DNA of 64,000 bases. It comes from Streptomyces sp. SID12501 (lineage in GTDB: Bacteria > Actinomycetota > Actinomycetes > Streptomycetales > Streptomycetaceae). This document shows positions 63,882 to 64,000 of this stretch, piece by piece. The translations under genes and the position numbers were made by a program. The notes beneath the pieces are model-generated. The model saw only the letters and a list, made by a program, of their open reading frames with translations, was not told the origin of the DNA and did no database searches. The DNA lies in assembly GCF_010550245.1 (NCBI RefSeq), contig NZ_JAAGLU010000006.1:1-64000 (forward strand), read 5' to 3'. Within the stretch, counting starts at the first letter, position 1; each line of letters starts with the position of its first letter.

Positions 63882-64000
63882 GTGTCCAGCATCGATCTGA
63901 CCGGCAAGGTCGCCGTCGTCACCGGCAGTGGCCGTGGCCTCGGCCTCGCCTACGCGCACGCTCTCGCCGCCGCCGGCGCCTCCGTTGTCGTCAACGACAT
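63882..64000 (+). CDS. short-chain dehydrogenase/reductase (N-terminal part, cut by the window)
   Basis: The first 39 codons of an SDR start at a GTG ([18 protein letters not shown] then [20 protein letters not shown]). The cofactor motif TGxxxGxG is TGSGRGLG, and the Asp at the end of the second strand suggests NAD. The catalytic Ser-Tyr-Lys lies beyond the window. It is divergent from and probably controlled by the MarR protein. Confidence 0.85.
   Translation, partial: MSSIDLTGKVAVVTGSGRGLGLAYAHALAAAGASVVVND

Overview
The window is high-GC chromosomal DNA of a Streptomyces-type actinomycete. Signs of this are the GTG and TTG starts, the many ATGA/GTGA gene overlaps, a HrdB/HrdA-like sigma factor, an SCO5389-family protein, an F420-dependent PPOX enzyme, OpcA, and the short GC-rich interspersed repeats typical of the genus. 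No complete RNA gene, CRISPR array or transposase was seen. From memory, the middle part resembles the S. coelicolor SCO665x-SCO666x region.

Layout. 1-0.6 kb: possible right edge of an integrated element, ending in a 22-bp tRNA-Leu 3' end followed by a terminator. 0.6-7.2 kb: anti-sigma-type ATPase, soluble transhydrogenase (sthA), DUF3533 membrane protein, principal-like sigma factor, SCO5389-family protein and CooC/MinD-like ATPase. 7.2-12.6 kb: a probably zinc-responsive set (two Zur-like boxes) with a GNAT enzyme, a lipoprotein binding protein, a fused two-domain permease and an MFS exporter. 12.8-15.2 kb: galU, a His-rich membrane protein and a YcnI-like copper protein. 15.3-23.0 kb: a pterin/7-deazapurine-like cluster whose GTP cyclohydrolase II carries the Tyr-to-Met change linked to formylated product. 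It also holds a creatininase-fold hydrolase, a zinc-less PTPS homolog, a dehydrogenase, a glycosyltransferase, a methyltransferase, a flippase-like protein and a CDP-alcohol phosphotransferase.

23.1-27.7 kb: an overlapping operon with homologs of all four enzyme types of the saccharopine and pipecolate routes of lysine metabolism. 27.7-31.5 kb: a serine hydrolase, then a TetR/MFS efflux pair with a large palindromic operator and a divergent F420 enzyme. 31.5-32.6 kb: a broken NB-ARC gene. 32.7-37.8 kb: quinate/shikimate to protocatechuate module (MHS transporter, TetR, shikimate dehydrogenase, 3-dehydroshikimate dehydratase). 37.8-39.3 kb: beta-helix membrane protein. 39.4-48.3 kb: pentose phosphate operon tkt-tal-zwf-opcA-pgi-gnd plus a histidine phosphatase, read leftward, with a divergent AraC regulator.

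49.4-52.3 kb: a secreted GH16 beta-glucanase behind a LacI-type operator, and an L,D-transpeptidase lipoprotein. 52.4-53.8 kb: a decayed MMPL transporter. 54.0-60.0 kb: a three-gene overlapping operon with a 1694-residue protein combining a caspase-like protease, an Hsp90-type ATPase and about eight winged-helix-like repeats. A small zinc ribbon and a four-helix membrane protein follow. This is the best candidate for a poorly described, possibly immune, system. 60.1-61.9 kb: an intact LuxR-type response regulator beside a histidine kinase gene with four lesions. 62.1-64.0 kb: IclR and MarR regulators, an MFS relic and the start of a short-chain dehydrogenase.

Two themes stand out. Gene junctions carry decayed tandem duplications (after the glycosyltransferase, after the cyclodeaminase, at the end of the Lys1-like gene). 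The right-hand 12 kb is rich in pseudogenes around the caspase-Hsp90 operon, which fits a turnover-prone accessory region.
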